Shown: one piece after another, positions 34,098 through 42,837 of the stretch | Layout: the number at the start of each line of letters is the position of its first letter | How positions within the stretch are numbered: the stretch's first letter is position 1 | Assembly: GCF_009469605.1 (NCBI RefSeq) | Contig: NZ_SSXU01000011.1 | Span: 1 to 64,000, forward strand | Direction of reading: 5' to 3' | DNA from: Zoogloea sp. 1C4 | Lineage (GTDB): Bacteria; Pseudomonadota; Gammaproteobacteria; Burkholderiales; Rhodocyclaceae | DNA length: 64,000 nt | Made by a program: the position numbers and the translations under genes | The notes under the pieces: generated by a model | Databases searched by the model: none | What the model was told of the DNA's origin: nothing | What the model saw: only the letters and a program-made list of their open reading frames with translations

Positions 34098-35399
34098 TCA
34101 GGGCTCCGGGTCGAGCACGCCGGCCTGGACTTGCAGCCACGGGCAGGGTGCGGGGGCGTCGAGAGGTAGCCAGGGGCCGTTTGCGCGGCGATGGAAGGCG
34201 CCGTCGACACCGGCGGGGCGGTGGTCGTCGGCGTACCACAGCAGGCTGCCGTGGTCGATGCGGCACACCAGCCACCAGGCTTGGCCGGTCAGCAGCTGGG
34301 GCGCCGGCAGGCGGCTGGTGGCCCAGCGGGGTTCGGCTTCGTCGTCGGCCGCGACGGCAAAAGGCCAGCGGACGATGGGTGCCTCCGCCGGGCTGCCGTG
34401 GCTGTCGGCGTGCAGGCTCAGCTCGCCGCTGGCGGCGTCGCCGGGGGTGCGCAGGTGCAGGCTCACGCTGGAAAGCTGCACGCCCTTGGGCAGCGCCGCG
34501 AAACGCTGCCCGGCGGTGTGGTCCGCATCGCACAGGCGGGCGACGCGGGTGGTGCCGGCGGCGGGCGCCAGCAGGTCGCGCTCGCCGGGGCGGGGCTTGT
34601 CGGGCGGTTCGGGCTGGGGCGCTGGCGGCGTGGTGGGCTTGGGCGGGGCTTCGAGTTCGGCGGCGAAGCTGACGCGCAGGGGCTGGGCGTTGGCGGTGGC
34701 GATGGTGAGCGGCACGGCGGTGGCCGACGGGTGATCGGCCAGATAGCGGTTGATGGCGCGGACGAGGCCATCCACAGTGAGCCCGGCGCCGGGCACCGGG
34801 CCATCCGGGCTGAAGAAGGGCGGATCGTCGCCCACCGCCACGCTGACGAGGCAGGGCTGCTTGGTGAAGCGCACGCCGATGCGCCGGCCGGTGAGGCTGC
34901 CAGGGATCAGCACGCCGGTGCGTTTCTCGGCGGCGTCGCCCTCGATCAGCATCTCGGCCATCAGGCGCGATGCGCACTGGGCGGGGAAGCGCTGCTCCGG
35001 CCCGGCGGGCAGGGTGTCAAGCGGCTGGAGCGGCAGCCAGGTGCCGCGGCTGAACACCCGCAGGCGGGCGCCGGTCTTGCGCGGCGGGGTGAGCGCGCCG
35101 GCTGCCGGGGGCGAGGCGTCGAGGTGGATGCCCACCAGGGCGCGGGTCTCGCCCCAGTCGGCGCTGGCCCACAGCCACGGGGCGTCGGCCTTGCCGGCCA
35201 TGGGGCCGGAGTCGGCGGTGAGGGCCGGATACTCCAAGGCCAGCTCGCCGCCGTCGGCGGCAGCGATCACCAGCTGCGCACTGGCTAGCCGGCGCCCGGC
35301 CGGCAGCACGATGCGGCAGGCCAGCCCGGCGGCGGCGTTGAAATCCCGCCCGGTGGCGGGCTTGCCGTCCGGGGCGAGGAGGGTGGCGGTGTCGGCCAC
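34098..35399 (-). CDS. tail-operon protein, 433 aa, unknown
   Basis: GTG at 35399 gives MADTATLLAPDGKPATGRDFN. The first 130 residues look like a beta-sandwich (CRIVLPAGRRLASAQLVIAA). A central domain holds VSVAVGDDPPFFSPDGPVPGAGLTV, and after a proline-rich linker (KPTTPPAPQPEPPDKPRPGE) a second beta domain ends with WLLVCR-like and WYADDHRP segments. Multi-domain beta architecture with a proline linker fits a surface or fibre-associated protein. No toxin motif is visible. Confidence 0.6.
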   Translation of the reverse strand: MADTATLLAPDGKPATGRDFNAAAGLACRIVLPAGRRLASAQLVIAAADGGELALEYPALTADSGPMAGKADAPWLWASADWGETRALVGIHLDASPPAAGALTPPRKTGARLRVFSRGTWLPLQPLDTLPAGPEQRFPAQCASRLMAEMLIEGDAAEKRTGVLIPGSLTGRRIGVRFTKQPCLVSVAVGDDPPFFSPDGPVPGAGLTVDGLVRAINRYLADHPSATAVPLTIATANAQPLRVSFAAELEAPPKPTTPPAPQPEPPDKPRPGERDLLAPAAGTTRVARLCDADHTAGQRFAALPKGVQLSSVSLHLRTPGDAASGELSLHADSHGSPAEAPIVRWPFAVAADDEAEPRWATSRLPAPQLLTGQAWWLVCRIDHGSLLWYADDHRPAGVDGAFHRRANGPWLPLDAPAPCPWLQVQAGVLDPEP

Positions 35400-35412
35400 G
35401 GCGGTGGGCGGT

Positions 35413-35628
35413 CTAGCGGGCGACGAGGCGTGGGCCGGCGGCTTCGCCGGTTTCGGCTGGCGGAGTCTCGGCGGCGAGGATTTCCTCGAGCACCTGGATG
35501 GCGCCGCTGATGCGCATGAGGGTGGTGCGCAGGTCTTCCTCCTTCTTCTGGAGGTCGGCTATCACGCCGAGGCCGGCGTCGTATTCGCTGCGCAGTTCGG
35601 CAAGGCGGCTTTCGATCTGTTCTTTCAT
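35413..35628 (-). CDS. small coiled-coil protein in the tail operon, 71 aa
   Basis: MKEQIESRLAELRSEYDAGLGVIADLQKKEEDLRTTLMRISGAIQVLEEIL is a single long heptad-patterned helix, followed by an acidic proline/threonine tail. It is probably a homo-oligomeric coiled coil. Its place right after the two fibre genes suggests a fibre-assembly or linker part; that is inference. Confidence 0.6.
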   Translation of the reverse strand: MKEQIESRLAELRSEYDAGLGVIADLQKKEEDLRTTLMRISGAIQVLEEILAAETPPAETGEAAGPRLVAR

Positions 35629-35647
35629 GGCGGTTTTCCGGTTGAGG

Positions 35648-37114
35648 TCAGCGGAGGAAGACGAACACGTCGATGAGGCCGGTGTCGCCGTCGAAATCGG
35701 CCAGGGCCTTGCCGATGGTGCAGCCGGTGGTGTTGTCGCCGGCGCGCATGGCGTGGCCGGGGAGCGATGCCGGCACCAGCAGGTTGCCCTTGCGGATCGG
35801 GCCGTTCTCGGCGCACACCTTGCACGGCACGCGGCCGGCCAGGGCGATGGGCTGCTCGCCGGCGATCCGCTCGTGCTGGAGGGCGTCGGCGCCCAGCAGC
35901 ATGCCGGGCTCGGTGGACACGACGCCCAGTACCAGCGGGTCGTGGGGCTGGCGGCAGCGTTCGACGCCGCTGCCGTCGGCGGTGAGGCTCACCACGTCGC
36001 CCGGCTCGATGGCTTCGAGGGTGGCGAAGTTTTCGGCCAGATCGCGGGCGCCGGTCTGCACGCCGTTCTTCGACCACATCGAGCCTTCGGCTTCGACGTC
36101 CCAGGTGTGGATGCCGCCGCCCCAGCCGCGGGTCTTGGGCGTTGGCGGGAAGCCGTTGGTGCCGAGGTTGCCAGTGATGGTCACGTTGCCGGTGATCGCC
36201 TGGCTACCCGCGAAGGTGTTGGCGCCGCGGGTGGCGAGTTCGTTCCAGGCGGAGTTCTGCGCGGTGGTCAGGCTGCCCGAGGCCATCTTGCGGAAGAACA
36301 GCCGGTCGTTCTCGGCGTAGCTAGCGCCAATCTGCAGCTGATAGTTGTTGGTAGTGTTGCTGTGGCGGCAGACGATCAGGTGGGTCCACGGGTGGGTGCC
36401 GTCGGGCACGTCGCCGGTGAGCTCGGCACCGCCGTTCTGGTAGAAGCCGGACTTGAGCGGCATGCCGAAATCTCCCGGCAGGCCGCCGGCGTTGAGGGAG
36501 CTGGCGTAGCCCAGCAGGGCGCCGCCTTCCACGTCGAGCCGGGCGCCCGGGCGGGCGATGCCGATGCCCAGATTGCCGTTGGTGTCGAGGCTGAGCCCGG
36601 TAGCGGTGCCGGTTTCGCCGGTGGGCGAGAACTGGTAGCCCACGTTGCCGCTGGCGACGACGAAGGATTTCACGTCGAGGAAGTAGCGGGTGTCGGGCGA
36701 GACGATGCGCAGGCTCGATTTGTTGCCGTCCCAGCCGCGGTCGTTCTGGGTGCTTACCTCGAGCCGGGCGGTGGGGGTGGCGGTGCCGACGCCCACGTCG
36801 CCGCTGGTGGTGAGCTTCGCGCCGGAGAAGCTGGCCAGCGCGGCGCGGATTTCGGCGAGCTGGGCGGTGCCGGTGACCTTGAGGGGGCCGCCGACGGTCA
36901 GCTCCTTCATGGCGTACCTGCTGTCCGGGTCGAGCTTGCTGGCGTCGATGGCCTTGTTCTGGATGGCGTCCCGGGGCAGCGGGGCGCCGAAGCCGCCGGT
37001 GTGGTTATGGGCGGCGATGTCTTCCTGGGCGCGGATCTGGACTTCGTTCCATTCGTCGGCGCGGATGATGTCGCCGGCGGTGCGTTTGACGTAGGGGGTG
37101 GGGCGGTCGGCCAT
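35648..37114 (-). CDS. tail fibre with shared N-terminal anchor
   Basis: This 488-residue protein starts MADRPTPYVKRTAGDIIRADEWNEVQIRAQEDIAAHNHTGG. This roughly 100-residue block (through VGGPLKVTGTAQLAEIRAALAS) matches the start of the next fibre (37127-38503). Beta-rich repeats with LGIGIARPGARLDVEGG-type turns follow. The C-terminal ARDLAENFATLEAIEPGDVVSL and LVLGVVSTEPGMLLG resembles the autocleaving or tip regions of phage fibres (Peptidase_G2-like, tentative). It presumably projects from the baseplate and recognises a surface. Confidence 0.78.
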   Translation of the reverse strand: MADRPTPYVKRTAGDIIRADEWNEVQIRAQEDIAAHNHTGGFGAPLPRDAIQNKAIDASKLDPDSRYAMKELTVGGPLKVTGTAQLAEIRAALASFSGAKLTTSGDVGVGTATPTARLEVSTQNDRGWDGNKSSLRIVSPDTRYFLDVKSFVVASGNVGYQFSPTGETGTATGLSLDTNGNLGIGIARPGARLDVEGGALLGYASSLNAGGLPGDFGMPLKSGFYQNGGAELTGDVPDGTHPWTHLIVCRHSNTTNNYQLQIGASYAENDRLFFRKMASGSLTTAQNSAWNELATRGANTFAGSQAITGNVTITGNLGTNGFPPTPKTRGWGGGIHTWDVEAEGSMWSKNGVQTGARDLAENFATLEAIEPGDVVSLTADGSGVERCRQPHDPLVLGVVSTEPGMLLGADALQHERIAGEQPIALAGRVPCKVCAENGPIRKGNLLVPASLPGHAMRAGDNTTGCTIGKALADFDGDTGLIDVFVFLR

Positions 37115-37126
37115 GGTGGGTCTTCC

Positions 37127-38503
37127 TCAGGGGTGGGCCGGCAGCGCGGCGCGCAGTTCGTCGATCATGGCCTGTTGCTCTTTCACGGCCTGGACGAGCA
37201 GGCCGATGACCGCCGCCGGGTTGATGCCTTTCCAGCCGTCGGGGCCTTCGGCGACGGCGTCGGGGAGTACGGCCTCGAGTTCCTGGGCGATCAGACCGAC
37301 GGAGCGGCCGCCGCTGCGCCAGTCGAAGCGCACGCCGCGCAGCTTGCAGAGGGCGGCGGTGGCGTTTTCGAGGACGCGGACGTTGTCCTTCAGGCGCAGG
37401 TCGGAGCCCGTGAAGCCGCCTTTGGTGCACCACATTTCGCCGGCCGCGAAGCCGCCGTAGTAGCCGGTGTTGTCCACGTTGAACAGGCGCAGCCAGCCGT
37501 CGTTGCCGTGGGCGTCGCCGACGGCCGACATGCGCCATTTCTTGCCCAGGCGCAGCACGTCGGTCTGGAGCACGCCGTCGTTCACGTTGAGCTGGAAGCG
37601 CGTGTCGCCGGTGCGCGCGTTGACGATGTTGAGGCTGTGGGTGACGCTCAGATAGCCTTTCTCGGGGGCGCTGGGTTCGTCGCGCTTGTTCCAGATGGCG
37701 AACTTGGGCGTGCCTGCCGGGGGGGCGTCGACGGTGTAGTCGAGCACGAGCGCGCCATTGACCTCCAGGCGGTCCCAGACGGAAACACGCCGCCCCAGGC
37801 CGGCGCTGCGGTTGCCCATGAGCATCAGGGTCTGGTACTTGTCGGTGTCGTTGCGGATCTCGGCTTCGCCGGGGCCCAGGGCGGGGGCGGTCGTCGTGCC
37901 CGTGCGTCCCGACGCGGAGATGCGCAGGAGGCTCTGGCTGGGAAACAGGTCGAGGATCGGAAGGCCCGGGTCCTGCTTGATGCCCAGGCGCAGGCGCATC
38001 TCGCCGCCGACGATCAGGCTGAGCGGGTGGGCGCTGCGGGTGCCGACGATCAGGCCCGCGTCGGCGCCGTAGATGCCGGCGCCGTGGGCCATCACCCGGC
38101 CGTCCACGCCGCCGGCGCGGATCGACAGCTTGGCGTGGGCGCCGCCCAGGATGTCCACCACGCGGCTCCAGCCTTCGCCGTTCTCGGGGGCGTCGGTGCC
38201 CACCGCGAGATCGCCGCTGAGACTGGCGAGGGTGGCCTGGATGTCGGCGAGCTGGGCGGTGCCGCTGACCTTGAGGGGGCCGCCCACCGCGAGGCCCTTG
38301 AGGGTGAGCCGGCTTTCCGGGTCGACCTTGCTGCCGTCGATGGCCTTGTCGGCGATACCGTCGCGGGGGATGCGGGTGGCGTCGCCGGTGTGGTCGTGGG
38401 TGCGCAGCTCGGTGCGGGCGCGCACCTGGATCTCGTTCCAGTCGGCGGCGAGCATGATGTCGCCAGGCTCCTTCCGGATGTAGGGGGTGGGGGTTTCGGC
38501 CAT
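37127..38503 (-). CDS. tail fibre with S74 intramolecular chaperone domain
   Basis: This 458-residue protein starts MAETPTPYIRKEPGDIMLAADWNEIQ, paralogous to the N-terminus of the neighbouring fibre. The middle is a beta-rich shaft. The C-terminus (about 370-458) has TGSDLRLKDNVRVL, VRFDWRSGG and SVGLIAQELEAVLPDAV, the peptidase S74 (endosialidase chaperone) signature that trimerises and cuts itself off. The start codon shares one base with the preceding stop (TGATG). It is probably a trimeric receptor-binding fibre. Confidence 0.88.
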   Translation of the reverse strand: MAETPTPYIRKEPGDIMLAADWNEIQVRARTELRTHDHTGDATRIPRDGIADKAIDGSKVDPESRLTLKGLAVGGPLKVSGTAQLADIQATLASLSGDLAVGTDAPENGEGWSRVVDILGGAHAKLSIRAGGVDGRVMAHGAGIYGADAGLIVGTRSAHPLSLIVGGEMRLRLGIKQDPGLPILDLFPSQSLLRISASGRTGTTTAPALGPGEAEIRNDTDKYQTLMLMGNRSAGLGRRVSVWDRLEVNGALVLDYTVDAPPAGTPKFAIWNKRDEPSAPEKGYLSVTHSLNIVNARTGDTRFQLNVNDGVLQTDVLRLGKKWRMSAVGDAHGNDGWLRLFNVDNTGYYGGFAAGEMWCTKGGFTGSDLRLKDNVRVLENATAALCKLRGVRFDWRSGGRSVGLIAQELEAVLPDAVAEGPDGWKGINPAAVIGLLVQAVKEQQAMIDELRAALPAHP

Positions 38504-38979
38504 CAGAAGATCACCTCCCAGCTGAGCGTCATCTCCAGGTTGCCGGCGCGATTGACCACCGGAAACGTGACGCGGTTGTAGAGCACGGGTTCGGCGCCGG
38601 TGACGCTGATCAGGATCCCGGCCTCCTGGAGCGGCTGCGGGTCGGCGCTGCCGGTGGGCGGCAGGGTGGCCACCACCCGGGCGATGACGCGCGGCTGGCC
38701 TTCGTAGTCGCCGCTCGCAACGCTGGGGATGGTGGCGGGCGCGGCCACGACGAAATCGCCCAGGGCGGTGTCGGTGACCTGCGCCGGGGCGGCCGAGCGG
38801 CCCACCGCGATCTGCAGATCCGGGCTCTGGGCGCTGCCGGTGAACAGCCGGGCGAGCAGCGCGCGGCCGGCGCTGGTGATGAGGTTGTTCACCCGGCGGG
38901 CGTCCACCAGCCGGCCGCTGGCGTCGCGCAGTTCGATGGAAAGGCGTCCGGCGAGACCGTGGGATTCGTGCATCGGCAT
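38503..38979 (-). CDS. tail-associated protein, 158 aa, unknown
   Basis: The protein reads MPMHESHGLAGRLSIELRDASGRLVDARRVNNLITSAGRALLARLF. The RRVNNLITSAGRALLARLF block and a final beta segment (LYNRVTFPVVNRAGNLEMTLSWEVIF) recall short phage-tail proteins located next to fibre genes, which often join fibre to baseplate. No catalytic site. It overlaps the start of the S74 fibre by one base, so they are co-translated. Confidence 0.62.
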   Translation of the reverse strand: MPMHESHGLAGRLSIELRDASGRLVDARRVNNLITSAGRALLARLFTGSAQSPDLQIAVGRSAAPAQVTDTALGDFVVAAPATIPSVASGDYEGQPRVIARVVATLPPTGSADPQPLQEAGILISVTGAEPVLYNRVTFPVVNRAGNLEMTLSWEVIF

Positions 38980-39027
38980 GGGGTCACTCCTTCGATGGGG
39001 CGGGGCTGGAGGGCGGGCGGCGAGGGC

Positions 39028-40911
39028 TCATCGGCTGTGGCTCCAGTCGAGGCGGGTGGTGTCGAACACGCCGCCGACGGAGAACGGACCGTCGGCGCTG
39101 TCGTGGGCGTCCCGCAGGGTGGTGGCGAGGGTGAAGCGCAGCGGGCCGTCGGCGGGGGCGGCGTCCTCGGTCCAGCGCTGGCCGGTGGCGAGGCCCAGGC
39201 GCTCGGCGCTGTTTAGGGCGTCGCGGTGGGTGGGTTCGGGGAAGTCGATGCTGGCGCGCACGCCGGCGGCGGTGGCCCGGGCGATGTCGTCCCGCAGGAG
39301 CGGCAGCGCGCCCCGGGCGGCGGCGGCGGCAACCCATTCGTTGCGCGGGATGCGCAGCCGGATGCTGGCCGGCGGGCGGGTCATCCAGTCGAGGCGCAGG
39401 CTGAGGCGCGGCGTGTGGGCGGTGTCGGTCTCGGTGGTGCCGCCGGTGTCGGTCTTGTTGAAGGATTCGAGGAGCACCGAGGCGTAGCGGGCGTCGCCTT
39501 CGCCGATGGTGCCGTCCAGCAGCGCGAAGCGCGTGCCGTCCAGGTCGTCGTGGCCGGCGAAGCGGGAGGCGTGCACGGTATCGCCGGGGCCGGCGAAGGC
39601 GGCGTCGGGCTGGGCGAAGGTGAGCAGCATCCAGCCGTTGGCGCCGGGGGCGAGGCGGGGGGTGAGCACGCGCTGCTCCAGCACCCCGCAGCGCATGCTG
39701 CCGAAGGCGGCGCCGCGGTCGTCGAGGCGGTTGCCCCACAGGTAGAAGATCGAGTTGCTCACGTCGCGCTCGTGGCCCTCGCGGTTGATGAGCACGGCCC
39801 GCCCGGCCGGGTGGTTGGCGGCCCAGGCGTGGTGGCCGGGGGCGTCGAAGCCGTCGAAGGGGGCCGTCTCGGCTGGGCTGACGGCCGGGTACAGGACGAG
39901 GGTGTCGCCGGGCTGAAGGGTGCCGGCGTAGAGGGTGATCTCGCCGCTGCCCAGGCTGCGCAGGGCCGGGTAGGGGGCGGGCTGGTCGCGCACGCCAAGG
40001 GTGACCACCGGGCGATCCGGGTGCAGGCTGGCGCTGGTTACGGTGAACACCCGGCGCAGGCGCGGCGCGGGCTCGACGTGGCGGGCGGCGAGGGTCGGGT
40101 TCTCGGTGATCCACGCTTCCACCACCGCCTGGGCGCGGCTGGGACAGGGCTGGGTGCGGTCGCTGCCGGTACAGCCGGCGCAGCGCTTGCGAGTGCCCGG
40201 CGGCATGCCGAAGGCGAGGGTGGCGTCCTGGCGGCGTTCGAGGCGCGGGCAGGGCTCGGCGCCCAGGTCGGCGATGGCGAGGGACAGCAGGGCGCGGGGC
40301 GTGGTGAGGCCGCCGGTGCGCACCCGGGCGGTGATCAGCAGGCGCTGGCGGAAGGTCTCGCCGGGTTCGGGGTCGAGCACCGCCTGGAAGCGGGCGAGGG
40401 CGGCGGGGGCGGTTTCGGGCGGGGCGGCGGGATCGGGCTCGGCGGTGAGGCCCTGGCCGTCGCCACCGAGCACAAAACGCAGGCCGTCGAAGCGGGCGGC
40501 GAGGAGCACCGCCGGGTCGTCGGGCGGCTGGCCGCCCTGGCTGCGCCGCCAGCCGCTGCCCACCAGCTCGTCGAGGGCGTCGGCAAGCGGCGCGACGTGG
40601 TCGAAGCGCACGCTGATCTCGCCGGGGTTGCGGCTGTAGCCGGCGTGGTGGACCCGCGGTGGCAGGCGCGACACCTGCAGCAGGCGGCCCAGGCCTTCGA
40701 GGGCGCTGGCTTCGTCCGGCGCGGGCAGCTGCGCGCTGGCGAGGCCGACCCAGCGGTCGTACTGGATGCGGGTGAGGGTGTCGTCCACCCGCCCGAGGCT
40801 GGCCGCCATGCTGTCGATCAGCGCGCCCACGGCGCTCGACGAGGGCTGGGCGGTGAAGATCCGCGGCAGGAGGGCGAGGAGGCGCTCGCGGCGCACCCGC
40901 AGGTCAGCCAT
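39028..40911 (-). CDS. large baseplate wedge / fibre adaptor protein
   Basis: The first 70 residues (MADLRVRRERLLALLPRIFTAQPSSSAVGALIDSMAASLGRVDDTL) look like the gpI-type wedge adaptor that follows gpJ in contractile tails, and the gene starts 8 bases inside the gpJ gene. The 627-residue length is far above gpI. A cysteine-rich GTRKRCAGCTGSDRTQPC segment (about 245-262) and long beta-rich domains follow, with FLDWM..RPPASIRLRIPRNEW late in the chain. It probably combines a wedge end with a decoration or receptor domain. Confidence 0.68.
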   Translation of the reverse strand: MADLRVRRERLLALLPRIFTAQPSSSAVGALIDSMAASLGRVDDTLTRIQYDRWVGLASAQLPAPDEASALEGLGRLLQVSRLPPRVHHAGYSRNPGEISVRFDHVAPLADALDELVGSGWRRSQGGQPPDDPAVLLAARFDGLRFVLGGDGQGLTAEPDPAAPPETAPAALARFQAVLDPEPGETFRQRLLITARVRTGGLTTPRALLSLAIADLGAEPCPRLERRQDATLAFGMPPGTRKRCAGCTGSDRTQPCPSRAQAVVEAWITENPTLAARHVEPAPRLRRVFTVTSASLHPDRPVVTLGVRDQPAPYPALRSLGSGEITLYAGTLQPGDTLVLYPAVSPAETAPFDGFDAPGHHAWAANHPAGRAVLINREGHERDVSNSIFYLWGNRLDDRGAAFGSMRCGVLEQRVLTPRLAPGANGWMLLTFAQPDAAFAGPGDTVHASRFAGHDDLDGTRFALLDGTIGEGDARYASVLLESFNKTDTGGTTETDTAHTPRLSLRLDWMTRPPASIRLRIPRNEWVAAAAARGALPLLRDDIARATAAGVRASIDFPEPTHRDALNSAERLGLATGQRWTEDAAPADGPLRFTLATTLRDAHDSADGPFSVGGVFDTTRLDWSHSR

Positions 40912-42424
40912 CGCTGCCCTCCGCGCGCAGGGTGAGCTTGCGCGGCATAGGCTGTTCGCGGGGGCCGATGCTGGCCTGGTCGGTGTCGTCGTCGAGCTCT
41001 TCGGCCAGCCCGTCGCGCTGGTGGGTGACGGTGACCCGCAGGCGCACGATGGCCTCGGGCGGGATGATGTTGGTGACGGCCTCGCGCACCGCGGCGTAGG
41101 CGATGCTTGCCGGGGCGTCCGGGGTGGCCCGGCCGGCGGCCTTGTCGAAGACGTCCTTGATGGCGCCGGTGATGCGCGCCTGCACCCCGGCGGTGGGCGT
41201 GCCGGCGGCCACCGTGAGGGTGGTGTCCACCCACAGGTCGAGCTTGGGCGGCTCCAGGCTCAGGCGCAGGGGCAGGGCTTCTGGGTAGAGGCCGATGCGC
41301 TCGCCGGGGCCGGCCAGCACGTCGCCGTTGCCCATCAGCGCCCGGTAGGCGACGGATTCGAGCCCGCTGCCGTCCTTCCACACGAAGGGCTCCAGCAGCG
41401 GGCGCTGGCCCGTGCGCTCGCAGCCCACCACCGCTTCGTGACCCAGCAGCAGGGCGCGGATCTTGGCGTCGCGCACCGCCTCGCCCACCTTGAGGGCGCC
41501 GAAGTAGTCGGTGAGCACGGCGCGGAGGCGTTTCAGGATGTCGGCCTGCTCGCGCTCGGAGAAGACCGCGTTGAGGGTGAGGGTGGCGGTGATCTGCACG
41601 AACACCGGGGTGGCCGGCCCGCAGCGCAGCACGATGCCGGCGGGGCGGACGTTCTCGAGGCGGTTCCTCACCTCTTCGAGCAGTTCGCTGCCGATGTCCC
41701 GGTCGCCCAGCACCACCTCGACTTCGCCGGGGCGGCCGCCGGGGTTCTCGATCACCTGCACTTCGCGGATGCCCAGGCTGCGGGCGGCCTCTTCGAGTGC
41801 GGCGACGGTGCCGGTGTTGGACGACAGCACCAGCCGGCGGGCGCGGGCGCGCAGCTCGTCGTCGGTTTCCTCCCGCTGGCGCAGCACCAGATCGCCCGGG
41901 TTGCTCACCTGGTCAATGCCGGCGATGGGGCGCGGCAGGCTGGCCAGCGCGCCGGCCTTGACCGTCGTCCCGCCCGGTTCCACCGCCCGCACGCCCACCA
42001 CCACCAGCCGTTCGCCCTTGTCGAGCACCGCGTTGGCGGTGGTGGCGAAGAGCGGCACGTCGCGCCCGGCCACCAGTGTGCCCAGCGGAATGTGGATGTC
42101 CTCCGGCGCCGGCTGGCCGCGGCTGAACACGGCGGTGCCTTCCAGATGGCCGCCCCGCTGGCGTTCGAGACCCAGCAGCGCCACCACGTTGTCGAGGGCC
42201 GGGCCGCTGGCCGAATCGAGATAGGCGTTGCGATACACGCTGTCGAGCTGCTCGTAGCACACCGCCAGCTCCCGGGCGAAGGCTTCGGCGAGGGTGCGCA
42301 CCACGCTGCCCTCGTTGGCGTCGGTGAGCGCCAGCCGGCCGCCCAGCCCCGAGGCGATGTCGGCGAGCAGGGCGTCCACCACCTCCGAGAAGCCCTTCTT
42401 GAGATAAACCCGCTCAAGTGCCAT
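40904..42424 (-). CDS. baseplate J-like protein (gpJ/gp6 wedge)
   Basis: This 506-residue protein has the J-family core: the N-terminal DANEGSVVRTLAEAFARELAVCYEQLDSVYRNAYLDSASG, the block RGGHLEGTAVFSR, and VSNPGDLVLRQREETDDELRARARRLVLSSNTGTVAALEEAARSL. It forms the baseplate wedge that locks or releases the sheath. The start overlaps the gp25 gene by 11 bases and the end overlaps the next gene by 8. Confidence 0.9.
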   Translation of the reverse strand: MALERVYLKKGFSEVVDALLADIASGLGGRLALTDANEGSVVRTLAEAFARELAVCYEQLDSVYRNAYLDSASGPALDNVVALLGLERQRGGHLEGTAVFSRGQPAPEDIHIPLGTLVAGRDVPLFATTANAVLDKGERLVVVGVRAVEPGGTTVKAGALASLPRPIAGIDQVSNPGDLVLRQREETDDELRARARRLVLSSNTGTVAALEEAARSLGIREVQVIENPGGRPGEVEVVLGDRDIGSELLEEVRNRLENVRPAGIVLRCGPATPVFVQITATLTLNAVFSEREQADILKRLRAVLTDYFGALKVGEAVRDAKIRALLLGHEAVVGCERTGQRPLLEPFVWKDGSGLESVAYRALMGNGDVLAGPGERIGLYPEALPLRLSLEPPKLDLWVDTTLTVAAGTPTAGVQARITGAIKDVFDKAAGRATPDAPASIAYAAVREAVTNIIPPEAIVRLRVTVTHQRDGLAEELDDDTDQASIGPREQPMPRKLTLRAEGSDG

Positions 42425-42827
42425 CGATTCGCACCTCCAGGCTGGTTTCCAGGCCGCTCACCGCGCGCACCCGGGCTTCCACGTCCACCCCGTCGCGGGT
42501 GGGTTCGTGGGGGGTGACGCGCACCTGCAGGACTTCCTCCACCCGCGGGTCGCGGAGGAGCTCCTGGCGCACGTAGCGGCGCAGCAGTTCAAGGTTGGCC
42601 CGGTCGAGGGGCTCGCCGATCAGGTCGCGGATGCGGCTGCCGTAGCGCGGGTGGCCGAGGCCGTCGAGCTCGCCCCGGTCCACCAGCAGGCGCAGGGTGA
42701 GGGCCTGGACGAGGTTCTCCACGCCGCTCACGGTTTCGAGATCCTGCAGGCCGACGGCAAGATCGGCCCCCTCGCTGCCGCGGGCAAAGACGAGGCGCAG
42801 ATCGGTGCCGAAGGGATCGATGGCCAT
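42414..42827 (-). CDS. gp25/gpW-like baseplate wedge protein
   Basis: This 137-residue protein reads MAIDPFGTDLRLVFARGSEGADLAVGLQDLETVSGVENLVQALTLRLLVDRGELDGLGHPRYGSRI. It contains the gp25-family run (ENLxQALxLRLL...LxxHPxYGS) and a C-terminal RVEEVLQVRV strand. It sits before gpJ, as in P2, Mu and contractile injection systems, where the pair starts sheath polymerisation. Confidence 0.88.
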   Translation of the reverse strand: MAIDPFGTDLRLVFARGSEGADLAVGLQDLETVSGVENLVQALTLRLLVDRGELDGLGHPRYGSRIRDLIGEPLDRANLELLRRYVRQELLRDPRVEEVLQVRVTPHEPTRDGVDVEARVRAVSGLETSLEVRIDGT

Positions 42828-42837
42828 CAGCGCGTCC

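Noticed and set aside
35498-38581. A 1027-residue plus-strand frame
   Set aside because: Antisense to the two fibre genes; composition is typical of shadow frames in GC-rich DNA.
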